A stretch of DNA of 64,000 nt from positions 42,698,494-42,762,493 of the forward strand of contig NC_053045.1 in assembly GCF_003473485.1 (NCBI RefSeq), in the 5' to 3' direction. The translations under genes and the position numbers were made by a program. This document shows positions 35,114 to 45,493 of this stretch, one piece after another. Numbering within the stretch: the stretch's first letter is position 1; each line of letters begins with the position of its first letter. This DNA comes from Medicago truncatula (Eukaryota; Streptophyta; Magnoliopsida; Fabales; Fabaceae). Below the pieces are notes generated by a model, which had not been told where the DNA came from, ran no database searches, and worked only from the letters and a program-made list of their open reading frames with translations.

Positions 35114-35299
35114 TCCACATAAATCAAATAATTAAATATGACAACTAGGGCGTTACAGTCACAGATGCAAAACTTAGGGGGCGATTTTGTAGTTTTTTTT
35201 AGGGGGCTAAAATAGCAACTTTGGAAATGTTTGGGTGCTAAAACGGCTATTAAGCCTTTTTTTAAGGAGGTATTTTAACATTTTATTGCGGACCAATTT

Positions 35300-35431
35300 T
35301 TTTTTTTTGTCAGGCAGTCCAGTGGCTAGAATTCACCTTATAAAGTGAATAAGTGGGGTGTCCGGGGTTCGAACCTCAGCCCCTGCATATAATAATGCAT
35401 TGTCCTATCAACTGAACTATGCTCACGAGAC
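35300..35431 (-). mobile_element. tRNA-derived SINE, minus orientation, 16-bp TSD
   Basis: On the minus strand there is an A-box-like TAGTTCAGTTGATAGG, a B box GGTTCGAACCCC, and a 3' end GACTGCCTGAC plus poly(A). TATTGCGGACCAATTT (35284-35299) and TATTGCGGATCAATTT (35432-35447) are its duplicated target, differing at one base. Confidence 0.85.
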
Positions 35432-35447
35432 TATTGCGGATCAATTT

Positions 35448-36943
35448 AATCCTCTTGCAAAATAAAATTTAAAGTAATTTATGATATTTTTATATTAAAG
35501 ATAAATTAGTTTTGACTTGGTATAGCAAAGAATAAATTTTCCCGAAATAAAAATACATTTTAAATTTTACTTTTGATGGTGAGTAAATTGACCCGCATAA
35601 AAATTGTATAAAATGAAAACGAGTTTTTACTCAAATTTTAAAATCTAAAGTATATAAATAAAATTTTAAGTTCCTTAAAAAAAATTAAAATTTTAAGTAA
35701 ATATAATTACGTTTAAAAATCATAGAGATATTTTTTAAAAGTATGTCTAAGAAATTACAAACAGTGCATGAAAAATTACCCTATATTTTCCCCACATTTG
35801 TTTTTTCAATTTTTAGTCAATTTTTACAATATTAATTTTAGCCTCCTCTCAAAATAATGAAGTTGTTATTGCTTAATGTCTTACAAAAAATCGAACTAAC
35901 CTAAGCCGTATTAGCTTGGTTTGGTTTGATTGTTTTTTTACAAGTCAACCGAACCAAACCAAATTGTTTGATTTTTTCCATCTTGCAGTTCAGATGAATT
36001 TTAGCAACAAAACCTAATCAAATCGTGCGACAAACACTTTTATTTAACGGTGTTCAAAATCTAATTAACACATTCGAAAACTGCAAACCGAACCAATCTA
36101 AATTGAAACCCGCAGAAAACCGCATTTGATGTGGTTGTATTCACACCATTTTTTCACTCAAACACGCGGTTTAGTTTACAATTTTTCTTTTGTCACCCGA
36201 ACCAAATCAAATCCAACTAAAAACTTAGAGAAACAATGACTTAGCCCAAACACTCACTCAACCTAAACTACTATTTTTTGGCTAATATTTTCACTCGGCC
36301 TTTTATTTTTTCCTGTTCCTTTTCAAATTAAGCTAAAAAATTACACAATAAAAATCGTATAAAATAAACAACATCAACATCATCCATAACAATTCACCAA
36401 AACCTCAAAAACAGGGAATAAATTTTACAAATCGTATAAAGCAATGGGTAATTGTAAATATTGATGAATGATTTTGATTATATTTTCAACAACCTTTTTC
36501 TCTTCTTCTTCTTTTTGTAATTAAAGTTAATTATTAATTGTTGCACTTTTTTTTTTGGTCAAGAATTGTTGCACTTTAATGATATTTGGAGTTAATTAAT
36601 TATTCCAGCTAATATAATCAAAATTGTTGACATAGTTTTTAAATTATGTGACGTCTCAAAAAAACTAATCAACCAAACCAATTTGGCATATTTTTTTATC
36701 TTGCACTTCAATCTAGCTTTAACTTCAAACTCTATTCAAAGAGAACAGATAGATTAAGAAGTAGAGTGACAAAACAGGTAGGTACATAAACTCCCTCTAA
36801 ATTATTCAATGAATATCCAAATTGATCCTTAAAAAGTTAACTTTAGAGATATGATGATGATGATTAGAAAAAATTGGTAGGTGCAAATAAGAATAAGAAA
36901 ACATAAAATAGCTACCCCCCATACTCAGGCCATCTTCAGTCCT
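35448..36943. other. Intergenic region upstream of O-methyltransferase A, no gene seen
   Basis: AT-rich. A stretch at 35880-36240 is rich in AACCGAACCAAACCAAAT-type words, a low-complexity repeat common in plant intergenic DNA. One tail-only insertion is listed separately. Confidence 0.5.
36536..36577 (-). repeat. Tail-only micro-insertion, 14 nt, with 14-bp direct repeats
   Basis: AATTGTTGCACTTT occurs at 36536-36549 and 36564-36577 around an insert that reads CTTGACC plus A7 on the minus strand. The GACCAAAA ending matches the 3' end of the SINE at 921-1069. Confidence 0.75.
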
Positions 36944-36951
36944 CACCTACC
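36944..36951 (+). promoter_or_regulatory. AC element / H-box-like site upstream of O-methyltransferase A
   Basis: CACCTACC contains ACCTACC, the MYB-bound AC-I type element found in many phenylpropanoid gene promoters. It lies about 210 bp upstream of the TATA box. The corresponding region before O-methyltransferase B does not keep it. The functional assignment is inference. Confidence 0.45.
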
Positions 36952-37161
36952 CAAATTTCACCTACTCAGCTCAAATAACATCACTTACTTACTTAACTTA
37001 CTGCAACTGTTTCTAATAATCCTAATACATAGCCGCCTCAATTATTCCTAATAAGATTCCCAACCAAACAAGATAATGCATTATTTCTTCTTCTTCAAAC
37101 TAGTGTAGATTATTATATTCTGTTCAACTTTGTCACTCCCTATTATATAACATTTGAAACA

Positions 37162-37169
37162 TATAAAAA
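37162..37169 (+). promoter_or_regulatory. TATA box of O-methyltransferase A
   Basis: TATAAAAA lies in the block CATATAAAAAGGTCCACACT, which is identical upstream of O-methyltransferase B. It is 112 bp before the start codon. Confidence 0.75.
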
Positions 37170-37273
37170 GGTCCACACTATAGTTTATTTCTTCATATCC
37201 ATTTCCATCATAACACATCAATCACATAAACAAAGTTCACCCCCAAAACAAACAGCAAAAAGAGAGAATAGAA

Positions 37274-38690
37274 ATGGCTTTCAGTACCAACGGTTCTGAA
37301 GAAAGTGAACTGTATCATGCTCAAATCCATTTGTACAAACATGTATACAACTTTGTTAGTTCCATGGCTCTCAAATCAGCCATGGAACTAGGCATAGCTG
37401 ATGCAATTCACAACCATGGAAAACCAATGACTCTTTCTGAACTAGCCTCATCTTTGAAACTTCACCCTTCTAAAGTTAATATACTTCACCGATTCTTACG
37501 CCTTTTAACACATAATGGTTTCTTTGCAAAAACAATAGTGAAAGGCAAAGAAGGAGATGAAGAAGAAGAAATAGCATATTCTCTCACACCTCCTTCAAAG
37601 CTTCTCATAAGTGGAAAACCAACATGTTTATCTTCAATTGTTAAAGGAGCACTTCATCCAAGTTCTTTAGACATGTGGAGTTCCTCAAAGAAATGGTTCA
37701 ATGAAGATAAGGAACAAACATTGTTTGAGTGTGCAACAGGGGAGAGTTTTTGGGATTTTCTTAACAAAGATTCTGAATCTAGTACTTTGAGTATGTTTCA
37801 AGATGCTATGGCATCTGATTCTAGAATGTTTAAGCTTGTTCTCCAAGAGAATAAACGCGTTTTCGAGGGTTTGGAGTCTCTTGTTGATGTTGGAGGTGGT
37901 ACTGGTGGTGTTACAAAACTCATTCATGAAATTTTTCCTCACCTTAAATGTACTGTTTTTGATCAACCACAGGTTGTTGGTAACTTAACTGGAAATGAAA
38001 ATTTGAACTTTGTTGGTGGAGATATGTTCAAATCTATCCCTTCTGCTGATGCTGTTTTACTTAAGGTATGCATGTTCAACAATTGTTACTATTTCAATTT
38101 TGGTCTATGAAGCACAGACACTGACACTGCACACACCGGACACAATATTGACAATGACACAGACACCAGAATTAAATTTAGTCAATGAAATTGTTTCAAT
38201 TTATTAACATGTGTCCGTGTTGAGATAATGTTAGACATTAAAATGTGTAGGATACATTACTTTCAATCCGAAGTGTCTCTGCTACATAACTTTTGCTAAT
38301 AAGGATAAAATGGTAGTAACTAGTAATAAATTAATATTTTGGATTAACCAAATAACTAAATTAAATGTCAATTGTCTTTTATCATAGTGGGTTCTGCATG
38401 ATTGGAATGATGAACAATCCTTAAAGATATTGAAGAACAGCAAAGAAGCTATTTCACACAAAGGAAAGGATGGAAAAGTGATTATCATTGACATATCAAT
38501 TGATGAAACAAGTGATGACCGGGGATTAACTGAGTTGCAATTGGACTATGATTTGGTGATGCTTACAATGTTTCTTGGTAAAGAAAGAACAAAGCAAGAA
38601 TGGGAAAAACTCATATATGATGCAGGTTTTAGCAGCTACAAAATTACCCCCATTTCTGGCTTCAAGTCACTCATCGAAGTTTATCCTTGA
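37274..38690 (+). CDS. (Iso)flavonoid 4'-O-methyltransferase-like enzyme (HI4'OMT/I4'OMT family), A
   Basis: Exons 37274-38065 and 38388-38690 join in phase 0 (AAG|GTATGC ... CATAG|TGGGTT) into 364 residues. It is a class I SAM-dependent plant O-methyltransferase: an N-terminal dimerisation domain (about 1-120), then the SAM site LVDVGGGTG (203-211), and catalytic-base His268 in WVLHDWND. Wording such as HAQIHLYKHVYNFVSSMALK, CTVFDQPQVV and FSSYKITPISGFKSLIEVYP is that of the legume 2,7,4'-trihydroxyisoflavanone / isoflavone 4'-O-methyltransferases, recognised from memory. Those enzymes methylate the product of isoflavone synthase to give formononetin after dehydration. Related enzymes use other positions (isoflavone 7-OH, 6a-hydroxymaackiain), so the substrate is inferred. 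It sits 3 kb upstream of isoflavone synthase copy 3 on the same strand. Confidence 0.88.
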
Positions 38691-39666
38691 TCCTGAAGTT
38701 GCTGCAAAGTTATAAATTCCGAATTAATAAGTTTCGATTCAGAGAGTCAAGTTAATAGTATTTATCACTTCCTGTTACAAATTAATTTCCCAAATTTGTT
38801 CTTTTCATAGAGATCATTGTTCCCTACTGCAAAAGTAGGTGTTTACATCACTACTCAAGTAAAGAGGAAAATAATGTCATGTTTGTTTCTGCAAGACAGA
38901 TTTATTTGAGATCGTATTGAAAACAAATTTATTTGAGATCGTTACAGAATATAAAAGCTTGCAAATTTATTCACCTCTACTATGTTTGTTTTTGTCTGAC
39001 TCTGCAACATTGTTTCCAATTAGGGGAGATTAAAAATTTGGTAGTGAATAGTGGGGCGGTGGAAAAGATGATTTCATAGTTCCTTATTTCAAGGATTAAG
39101 TTTGTCATTATGGCTAAAACAGTGATTGAGAAAGAGGATATCGGATGGTCATTAATGATCCAGCACATTCGCGTGGATCGTGCGAAATTAAATTTCGCAC
39201 ACTTAAGCATTATTCTTACAATAAATGTGATCAATGATGGTTGGATTTATAGAAGAGATTAGACTTTTACAATTTTCAAATCAAAGTTCTAGCAGAGAGA
39301 AGTATCCATAGTTGGTGTTCCATATTTTTCCTGTTATGTAAGATGGACAAATATCATTTTGATCACTCATGCCTTTTAACATGATTCGTGAAGTGTCCAC
39401 CACCCGACTTTATGGTCACCCTTCTGCATACGACGTTTGAACAACAACAAACAACTCAACTCTTACAACTAGGGTACGGTGACATACACCAATATAATAT
39501 CACTATCAAAATATCTTATGACACTTTACATAAGTCAATGTGTAGTATTCTCATGGAGGGTCAATCTAATACAAAAATTACTCATTATATTTATACATAT
39601 TTGAAGACTTGATAACTTTTTATTCTTGATGAATGGATGTGATCACTAATCTACTCAAATAATAGG

Positions 39667-39805
39667 GGGGATGGATAGTTCACTTGGTTGAACTAAGTGA
39701 TTAAAGAAGTTTAGAAGTTAAAGGTCCAAGGTTTGAATATTGGCAACGAAGAAAATATTAACGTAATATCTAAGATACTAACATTTGTCATTAAAAAAAA
39801 TAGTT
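39667..39805 (+). mobile_element. tRNA-related SINE, 15-bp TSD
   Basis: It begins GGGGATGGATAGTTCACTTG and has a degenerate B box (GGTCCAAGGTTTGAATATTG). It ends in a short A-rich tail. The flanks TACTCAAATAATAGG (39652-39666) and TACTCACATAATAGG (39806-39820) match at 14 of 15 positions. Confidence 0.7.
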
Positions 39806-40324
39806 TACTCACATAATAGGCTCTACGTCTTACTAGTATATCTCATTTCATAATAACTTTTGACTATGAATACTTTAATAAATAATGTCATTTAGTTCAA
39901 TTGAATCATACGATTAGATCACATTTAATGTTTTATTAAAACTAACTATTATAGAGACTTTATTATTTTTAAAACACAAAAAATTGGGTTAGAATCCTCT
40001 CCATTTATGTGTTTCTCCATTTCTTCAATGTGGAGAGATAAAGACACATAAAATCTTGAAAAAAGTAAAATATAATTAATGATGGTGGGACCCACTTAGT
40101 GGTAGGATCCACCATCTATTTTTTGTGTCTATCTCTCTTCAACTTGCAAAACTCCATTTATTTTGCCAAATGGAGAGGATCTTCACCTTTAATTATGAAT
40201 AAATAACCCTGATACAATTATTAAGTTTGAATATAAAACTTATAAACATGGTGAGAGATCACACTTTATTCTCTCATGAGTAAATTACACTTGAGAGGAT
40301 TCATTTCTCGCTCTCGCATCTCAC

Positions 40325-40367
40325 ATTGACAAAGTTTTTTTTTTTTTTTTTGAGAGATTGACAAAGT
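40325..40367 (-). repeat. Tail-only micro-insertion, 21 nt, with 11-bp direct repeats
   Basis: ATTGACAAAGT occurs at 40325-40335 and 40357-40367 around an insert that on the minus strand reads CTCTC followed by an A-run. Confidence 0.7.
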
Positions 40368-40724
40368 ATAATTCATAATTGTTAAGTTACTTATATGAAA
40401 AGATATATATTTTTTATTTTCCAAAGGTTTCTTCCAGAGGAAAATCTATTTGACATGTGTCAAACTCAAACACCGAATGTAGATATCTCTTTCAGCCATA
40501 ATCCAAACATTGGTTTGCCATATTACGCGAGTTTAGTTCTTTCCGCTAGACCCAACGTTCGTTGTTAGATAGATGTTTTTTTTAATTGATAATATTTTGA
40601 AAATCAAAAAAAAAATTCAATATTATTAGAATATGAAAAATCGCAGAAAACTATTATAATGTATATATTTATTTTTAATAAACTATTATAATGTATATTT
40701 ATCCTTTGAAGATTAAATGTTTTA

Positions 40725-40942
40725 GAGTTAATTAAGTTTTTAGTTCCTACAAAATAAAATTACACTTTTTAGTCCTTGTGACATTTTCCTTAAGCATTTT
40801 AGGGACTAAAAATGTTGATGGAAAATTTTATAGGGACTAAAAATGTTGATGGAAAATTTTAGACTAAAAAGTGTGATTTTATTTTGTAGGGATTAAAAAT
40901 AAAATTCTGAATATTTATAAGGATCATTTACTTAATTAACTC
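40725..40942. mobile_element. Hairpin MITE, 218 bp, 9-bp TSD (8/9)
   Basis: It runs from GAGTTAATTAAGTTTTTAG to CTTAATTAACTC with mirrored arms (TACAAAATAAAATTACACTT and its inverse). A short internal tandem repeat (GGGACTAAAAATGTTGATGG, twice) is present. The flanks AATGTTTTA and AATGTTCTA differ at one base. It is related in its ends to the decayed sequence at 18341. Confidence 0.75.
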
Positions 40943-41012
40943 AATGTTCTATATATATTTAACGCTATGAATTTATATATATGATCTTAAAATTTATGGT
41001 TGGACCTCATTC

Positions 41013-41062
41013 AACTTTACAATATCAAGTTACACCAAAAAAAACTTTACAATATCAAGTTA
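41013..41062 (+). repeat. Tail-only micro-insertion, 10 nt, with 20-bp direct repeats
   Basis: AACTTTACAATATCAAGTTA occurs perfectly at 41013-41032 and 41043-41062 around only CACCAAAAAA. The duplicated target is twice as long as the insert. Confidence 0.8.
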
Positions 41063-41234
41063 TATGCTCATGATTACTCCAATTATAAACATTTTTTCAG
41101 TTCATCTCTCATACAACACCAGACTTAACACATGGCGTTCCACTATTTAAAATTTATGGGTAGGTCACTAATCGATAGAGTAATTCAAAGTGCATGTGTA
41201 TGGATGCAATGTTGCGAAGCCAATTTATGGGTAG

Positions 41235-41400
41235 GTCACAGATTATATTTGACCGGGGGGTTCTCAATCGAGTCGCAACTGGAGTCTTGAAAAGTATTTG
41301 TTTAAGAAAAAATGAGCCACATCTCTCTTGGACTAAATACAAAACTAGTGGTAGGGGATCGGTACACTGATGCAGTAGTAGTATAAGCCGCCATATTTTA
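41235..41400 (+). promoter_or_regulatory. Upstream block shared with isoflavone synthase copy 1
   Basis: TCGAGTCGCAACTGGAGTCT and its surroundings here match, in inverse orientation, 18135-18215 upstream of copy 1 (TTGCGACTCGATT and AGACTCCAG). GCCGCCATATTTTATTTTG (41389-41407) matches its inverse near 17958. The two genes therefore share about 400 bp of upstream sequence with gaps, as inverted duplicates that include the promoter. Confidence 0.7.
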
Positions 41401-41488
41401 TTTTGATTGCTTATGTGTACAATACAACATTGAAGAATATTTTGATACCAACAAGTACCCTTTTACTTGTAGGACCAACCGTGGGGCT

Positions 41489-41496
41489 TATAAAAG
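41489..41496 (+). promoter_or_regulatory. TATA box of isoflavone synthase copy 3
   Basis: TATAAAAG lies 145 bp before the start codon in a block identical to that of copy 1 (GGCTTATAAAAGGGAAATG). Shortly downstream the leader contains CTCTCAGGGCAAAACAT, which matches copy 2 rather than copy 1. Confidence 0.75.
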
Positions 41497-41640
41497 GGAA
41501 ATGTGGGAAACCTTTTCTCTCAGGGCAAAACATAAATCCTATTTGTTCTCAACACCTAAGAGTAACTAATAAGAACTTTCTTTCTACTTCTTAGTATACT
41601 TAACAACTTAAGTAAATATACTACAAAGAAGCTATACACC

Positions 41641-43525
41641 ATGTTGGTGGAACTTGCAGTTACTCTATTGCTCATTGCTCTCTTCTTACACTTGCGTCCA
41701 ACACCTACTGCAAAATCAAAGGCTCTTCGCCACCTTCCAAATCCACCAAGCCCTAAACCACGTCTTCCATTCATAGGTCATCTTCACCTTTTGGATAACC
41801 CACTTCTTCACCACACTCTTATCAAGTTAGGAAAGCGTTATGGCCCTTTGTACACTCTTTACTTTGGTTCCATGCCTACCGTTGTTGCATCCACTCCTGA
41901 CTTGTTTAAACTTTTCCTTCAAACCCATGAAGCTACTTCCTTTAACACAAGATTCCAAACCTCTGCTATTAGTCGTCTTACCTATGACAACTCTGTTGCT
42001 ATGGTTCCATTTGCACCTTATTGGAAGTTTATTAGAAAGCTTATCATGAACGACTTGCTCAACGCCACCACTGTTAACAAATTGAGGCCATTGAGGAGCC
42101 GAGAAATCCTTAAGGTTCTTAAGGTCATGGCTAATAGTGCTGAAACTCAACAGCCACTTGATGTCACTGAGGAGCTTCTCAAGTGGACAAACAGCACAAT
42201 CTCTACCATGATGTTGGGTGAGGCCGAAGAGGTTAGAGATATTGCTCGTGATGTTCTTAAGATCTTTGGAGAATATAGTGTTACAAACTTTATTTGGCCT
42301 TTGAACAAGTTTAAGTTTGGAAACTATGATAAGAGAACTGAGGAGATTTTCAATAAGTATGATCCTATCATTGAAAAGGTTATCAAGAAACGACAAGAGA
42401 TTGTGAACAAAAGAAAAAATGGAGAAATCGTAGAAGGCGAGCAGAATGTTGTTTTTCTTGACACTTTGCTTGAATTTGCACAAGATGAGACCATGGAGAT
42501 CAAAATTACAAAGGAACAAATCAAGGGTCTTGTTGTGGTAAGTTTCTTCTGATTGTCTTTGTTTCTTATCTTATAAATACATTCTAATTAATTTAAATTC
42601 CATTAATCAACGGTGTTAAGTATTGGCATGATCGTGATTCCATTCATCATCTAACATAAAAAAAATCACACTAGCACATTTCTTTGTACCAACAAACTAA
42701 TTACTAAATTGAGAATCTCAATTTGAGATGTTATTGAACTAAGAAAGATTTTAAATTGTATACCACTGTGGTACCTTATTTGAATATGGTTTAGTAAGTT
42801 AAATTATATGTAATATGAACCTTGCAATGTCTAACATTGATTTGGGTATGCAGGATTTTTTCTCTGCAGGAACAGACTCCACCGCCGTGTCTACAGAATG
42901 GACTTTATCAGAGCTCATCAATAATCCTAGAGTGTTGAAGAAAGCTCGAGAGGAGATTGACTCTGTTGTGGGAAAAGATAGACTGGTTGATGAATCAGAT
43001 GTTCAGAATCTTCCTTACATTAAAGCCATCGTAAAAGAAGCATTTCGCTTGCACCCACCACTACCTGTAGTCAAAAGAAAATGTACACAAGAATGTGAGA
43101 TCGACGGGTATGTGGTTCCAGAAGGAGCACTAATACTTTTCAATGTCTGGGCAGTGGGAAGAGACCCAAAATATTGGGTAAAGCCATTGGAATTTCGTCC
43201 AGAGAGGTTCATAGAAAATGTTGGTGAAGGTGAAGCAGCTTCAATTGATCTTAGGGGTCAACATTTCACACTTCTACCATTTGGGTCTGGAAGAAGGATG
43301 TGTCCTGGAGTCAATTTGGCTACTGCAGGAATGGCCACAATGATTGCATCTATTATCCAATGCTTCGATCTCCAAGTACCTGGTCAACATGGAGAAATAT
43401 TGAATGGTGATTATGCTAAGGTTAGCATGGAAGAGAGACCTGGTCTCACAGTTCCAAGGGCACATAATCTCATGTGTGTTCCTCTTGCAAGAGCTGGTGT
43501 CGCAGATAAACTTCTTTCCTCCTAA
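41641..43525 (+). CDS. Isoflavone synthase (2-hydroxyisoflavanone synthase, CYP93C), copy 3, a mosaic of copies 1 and 2
   Basis: Exons 41641-42537 and 42854-43525 with a 316-nt phase-0 intron give 522 residues. All CYP93C landmarks are intact: membrane helix, W128xxxR132, AGTDST with Ser308, ExxR 361-364, Leu369, Lys373 and haem Cys449. Residues 1 to about 32 equal copy 1 ([20 protein letters not shown]). Residues from about 44 to 299 equal copy 2 at every site where copies 1 and 2 differ (F44, K65, V81, A125, and others). The intron and exon 2 are copy-1-like again ([25 protein letters not shown]), with private changes such as MIASIIQ and [11 protein letters not shown]. It lies between the two O-methyltransferases on the same strand, 2.95 kb after A and 1.97 kb before B. 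Confidence 0.96.
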
Positions 43526-45416
43526 AATATCTTGAGAGGATGAATCACCAACATATAGCCTCTCTTTGGTACTACAAAATTATGATGTAATTTTCTTATT
43601 TTTTCTGTCACAAAGGAAGTGTTGTAACTTGTAATTGCATACAAAATCTATAAATTTTATCATCCTATTCATTATTATCACACTTCTTGCTTGTCTCTCC
43701 TACTTTGTGGCAATTCTAAGTTAAGATGAACAATTTTGTGCTTATGATCTCTTCCTTTGGTTATTTTGTAGGTTTCATTGTGACACATCAATCAACTAAT
43801 TCATATTTAACTTCAATTATAGACTCTAAAGAATTCATTTTAGGTCTCACAACTTTACCTCACATATCAATGTTATATTCATATTTAATTTTATTGCAAC
43901 TTAAAATATTAATTTAATTATTTTAAATTAATATTAATACGAAAAAATAAAAATAATTATTTTAAATTAATATGAGAAAAATTGTGTGTGAAAATAAGAA
44001 CAAAGAGATGAAATTGTAAGAAAAAATTGTGTGTAATTTTTCCAAATGAACATATTTATAGCTAGAAGAATTTCAAAGTAACAAAGAAAAAGAGAAAAAA
44101 ATAAAAATAAAAAAGAAAGATCTCTGCATTATTCAAAACACAATTTATATTATTTTTTATTCAAAGTAATTGTTACTATCTAACGCAATGGTGATTACAC
44201 ACTGTCCAACTCCAAGTATGATTATTGCAAAATACTCATGTGTTGATACTACACGTACACGCTAGTAGACGGTAAGATAAAAGGTGTCGCGGGAGGTGCT
44301 CTTAGAAATTCAGAATTGAGATAGGTTTTATTTTTGTCATTCATCTATAATTTCTCACACTGGTATATATTTTTATCTTTATTAAAGAATGGAATTTTTT
44401 TTCCTACCTAGTTTATGAAACCAAAATTTCAATTCTTCCCTACTTGATTTTTTTTCTCTCCAAATTTGCCCTACTTTTATGACACCCCCTTTAGGGGTAG
44501 TCTACCTTGTTGGGCCCATTTGGTAGGTCGGCTTTATCTGTTTTATTTGTTTTTGACAATTGATGTCTACACTCCAAACAATGTTAAGAAATACCAGAAA
44601 ATGACAAATTAACTCCCGAATTCCATCAACTGTTAACTACCGCCGGTAAAAATTCATCTGCAGTTAACTTTCGATGAGGTTATATTGATAATTTTTTAGT
44701 ATTTCTTAGTATCCTTTGATGTGGGACCAACATTCTTCATTTTCTTTTATTATCTCACCCAAATTAAATGAGTTATTTGAGCTATTAACCCTGAAAATTA
44801 ATTAATAAGTCTAATGTTTTAGAAGTGTGTGTATAACAAAGATACTTGCGAAGAAGTCTAAAGAAACATTATCTTAAAAATGGTGTAGTAAACACTTTGA
44901 AACTTCAAAACTTGACTTTTCTTTACATTGAAACTTCCAAAATTTGACTTTTTCTTACATAAAATTTGTAATTTATTTCCATTTTTACTTCTTGATAAAT
45001 GATCACTCAAAACTAATTGACATATTGAGAAAGAAAGAAATATAGATAATGATGTGATAAATGTAATATGTTAATATAAGAACTGTATTCAAAATTATAG
45101 GAATTAAGCTCTGGATTTCTTTTGAGAAAAATGGAGGCCCTTACTCATGATTTTTTAAATTTTTAATCAAGGGCAGGTACAAATTAGACAACTCATTAGA
45201 AGAAGGTACATTGATACATGTGGTCAAGTAATTTGATAAATTGACACAATTACACCGACACCGCTCAATAATCACTTATTACCTAGTACTAATATACGGC
45301 TGCCTCAGCCCTCAATAATGACTTAAGATTTGCAGCCAAACAAGACACAAGATAATGCATTTGTCTTCCCTGTCTTCATTTTAGACCCTTATACTTTTTG
45401 TTCAACATTTGAAGCA
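43526..45416. other. Intergenic between isoflavone synthase copy 3 and O-methyltransferase B
   Basis: The 3' UTR of isoflavone synthase copy 3 is at the left. An AT-rich repeat follows (TTATTTTAAATTAATAT twice near 43920 and 43955). A segment at 44620-44690 (GTTAACTACCGCCGG, CAGTTAACTTTCGATGAGG) resembles the internal words of the element at 8701. No gene is seen. Confidence 0.5.
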
Positions 45417-45424
45417 TATAAAAA
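45417..45424 (+). promoter_or_regulatory. TATA box of O-methyltransferase B
   Basis: TATAAAAA lies in the same CATATAAAAAGGTCCACACT block as gene A, 77 bp before the chosen start codon. Confidence 0.75.
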
Positions 45425-45493
45425 GGTCCACACTAGTCTATTTTTTCATATCCATTTTTGCACCAAAGTAAACCTGAACAAAAAACATTAGAA

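Larger units (their letters stand above)
33148..35157. mobile_element. Solo LTR of an LTR retrotransposon, 2,010 bp
   Basis: It starts TGTAACACCCCGTTACCC and ends GGGCGTTACA, the TG..CA termini of an LTR. It is flanked by the 5-bp duplication GTCAC (33143-33147 and 35158-35162). No gag-pol lies between, so it is one LTR left after recombination. Inside are tandem CAGGACCGAAGCCCTCACCG repeats (33793-33860) and a cluster of palindromic CTCGCGAGGCGAG-type words (34145-34505). A long AT microsatellite (35057-35110) sits near its end. The superfamily (probably Ty3/gypsy) is inferred only from the terminal sequence and length. Confidence 0.82.
32931..35256. mobile_element. Mutator-type hairpin MITE split by a solo LTR
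   Basis: The ends GGCTTAATAACAGTTTT-CGCC and GGGTGCTAAAACGGCTATTAAGCC are inverted copies. TTTTTTTA flanks both sides (32923-32930 and 35257-35264). The element proper is about 310 bp (32931-33147 plus 35163-35256), including CCTTAAGGGCAAAACTGTCAC. It belongs to the same family as the elements at 27039 and 51029. It was later interrupted at GTCAC by a 2-kb solo LTR. Confidence 0.85.
38691..40724. other. Intergenic between O-methyltransferase A and isoflavone synthase copy 3
   Basis: The first 300 bp include the O-methyltransferase A 3' UTR, alignable with that of gene B (GTAGGTGTTT near 38836 and 47006). The rest is AT-rich, with a SINE and a tail-only insertion listed separately. No exon is seen. 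Confidence 0.5.

Noticed and set aside
45458..45493. Upstream in-frame ATG of O-methyltransferase B (12 extra residues)
   Set aside because: Gene A has no equivalent extension and its start aligns with 45494, so the shorter protein is preferred, though leaky initiation is possible.
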